Source: Ramlibacter sp. Leaf400
Lineage (GTDB): Bacteria > Pseudomonadota > Gammaproteobacteria > Burkholderiales > Burkholderiaceae_C
Direction: 5' to 3'
NCBI RefSeq assembly: GCF_001424545.1
Contig: NZ_LMQL01000014.1
Coordinates: 141,343-205,342, forward strand
Length of the DNA stretch: 64,000 bases
Position 1 is the stretch's first letter. The number at the start of each line of letters is the position of its first letter. Positions 63,871 to 64,000 of the stretch are shown here, piece after piece. The notes beneath the pieces were generated by a model, which did no database searches, was not told the origin of the DNA, and saw only the letters and a list, made by a program, of their open reading frames with translations. The position numbers were made by a program, and so were the translations under genes.

Positions 63871-64000
63871 CGGGCAGTCCGCCGGAAAGGCGGACGCACT
63901 TGTATCTTTCGGGTCCGGCTTCCTTTTTTTGGCAAGGCTCGTGCAGCCTGATACGCACTAGGGTCCCGAACCCGTAATCCAGCAGATTGCGCACGAGCCA
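63871..64000. other. Terminal gene-free stretch
   Basis: After the last repeat the sequence contains T runs and no frame with family similarity. A gene or RNA may begin beyond the edge, but nothing can be assigned. Confidence 0.4.

Noticed and set aside
63534..63994. Small frames on both strands at the right edge (e.g. 63534-63977 plus, 63650-63994 minus)
   Set aside because: They are translations of the palindrome and the dispersed repeat, with no ribosome site or similarity.

Overview
The window is GC-rich DNA with dense coding on both strands. Gene content (ring-epoxidising phenylacetyl-CoA oxygenase, fused indolepyruvate:ferredoxin oxidoreductase, Bug-type tricarboxylate-binding protein, feruloyl-CoA synthase, many LysR/MarR/Lrp/TetR/GntR regulators) and protein style point to a soil or plant-associated betaproteobacterium of the Burkholderiales, most likely Comamonadaceae (Ramlibacter/Variovorax-like). 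The genus is an inference. I saw no rRNA, tRNA, CRISPR array or intact mobile element.

Layout. 0-4 kb: 5' end of an iorA-type gene divergent from a LysR regulator, then a PAS histidine kinase and an RlmN-like radical SAM methyltransferase. 3.8-10.3 kb: a complete leftward paaABCDE-paaR-paaZ operon with a candidate TetR operator upstream. 10.5-18.5 kb: a short glucan phosphorylase, a HigBA-like toxin-antitoxin pair, an Lrp regulator divergent from a 1200-residue fused IOR, then an XRE plus AbiEii-like nucleotidyltransferase pair. 18.5-24.7 kb: a NitT/TauT-type ABC transporter with a GMC oxidoreductase, divergent from a UTRA-type GntR regulator and a mandelate-racemase-like enzyme. 25-29.8 kb: a hybrid kinase with an OmpR regulator, acylphosphatase and a GYD protein.

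29.8-35.2 kb is the clearest accessory region: an IS5-like transposase remnant, a lower-GC lipoprotein gene and a secreted 1540-residue RHS protein whose last ~100 residues closely resemble vertebrate serum amyloid A. 35.2-42.5 kb: a hydrolase-hydrolase-DUF3182 operon, a crotonase with feruloyl-CoA synthase, and small proteins. 42.6-47.7 kb: a branched-chain 2-oxoacid dehydrogenase operon (E1 alpha, E1 beta, E2, E3), with palindromic repeat DNA sitting in frame in the E2 linker. 48-57.4 kb: Mrr-like membrane protein, SlyD, an NHL-propeller lipoprotein, a Bug/TauD/class II aldolase operon with a divergent MarR, glgC and an acyl-CoA ligase. 57.4-64 kb: cytochrome P450, two orphan intrinsic terminators (candidate small RNAs), MarR, a ClpP-like protease, a YCII-family protein, a secreted low-complexity protein, a GH8 lipoprotein and a large nested palindrome.

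How the genes fit together. The fused IOR can turn aryl-pyruvates into aryl-acetyl-CoAs, and the paa operon consumes phenylacetyl-CoA, so the 5-17 kb stretch reads as a phenylalanine/phenylpyruvate catabolic neighbourhood under PaaR and Lrp. The bkd complex adds branched-chain amino acid breakdown, and Fcs plus the crotonase suggest use of plant hydroxycinnamates. A family of short palindromic repeats (core resembling GTCATTCCCGCGAAGGCGGG) recurs at least seven times between genes.
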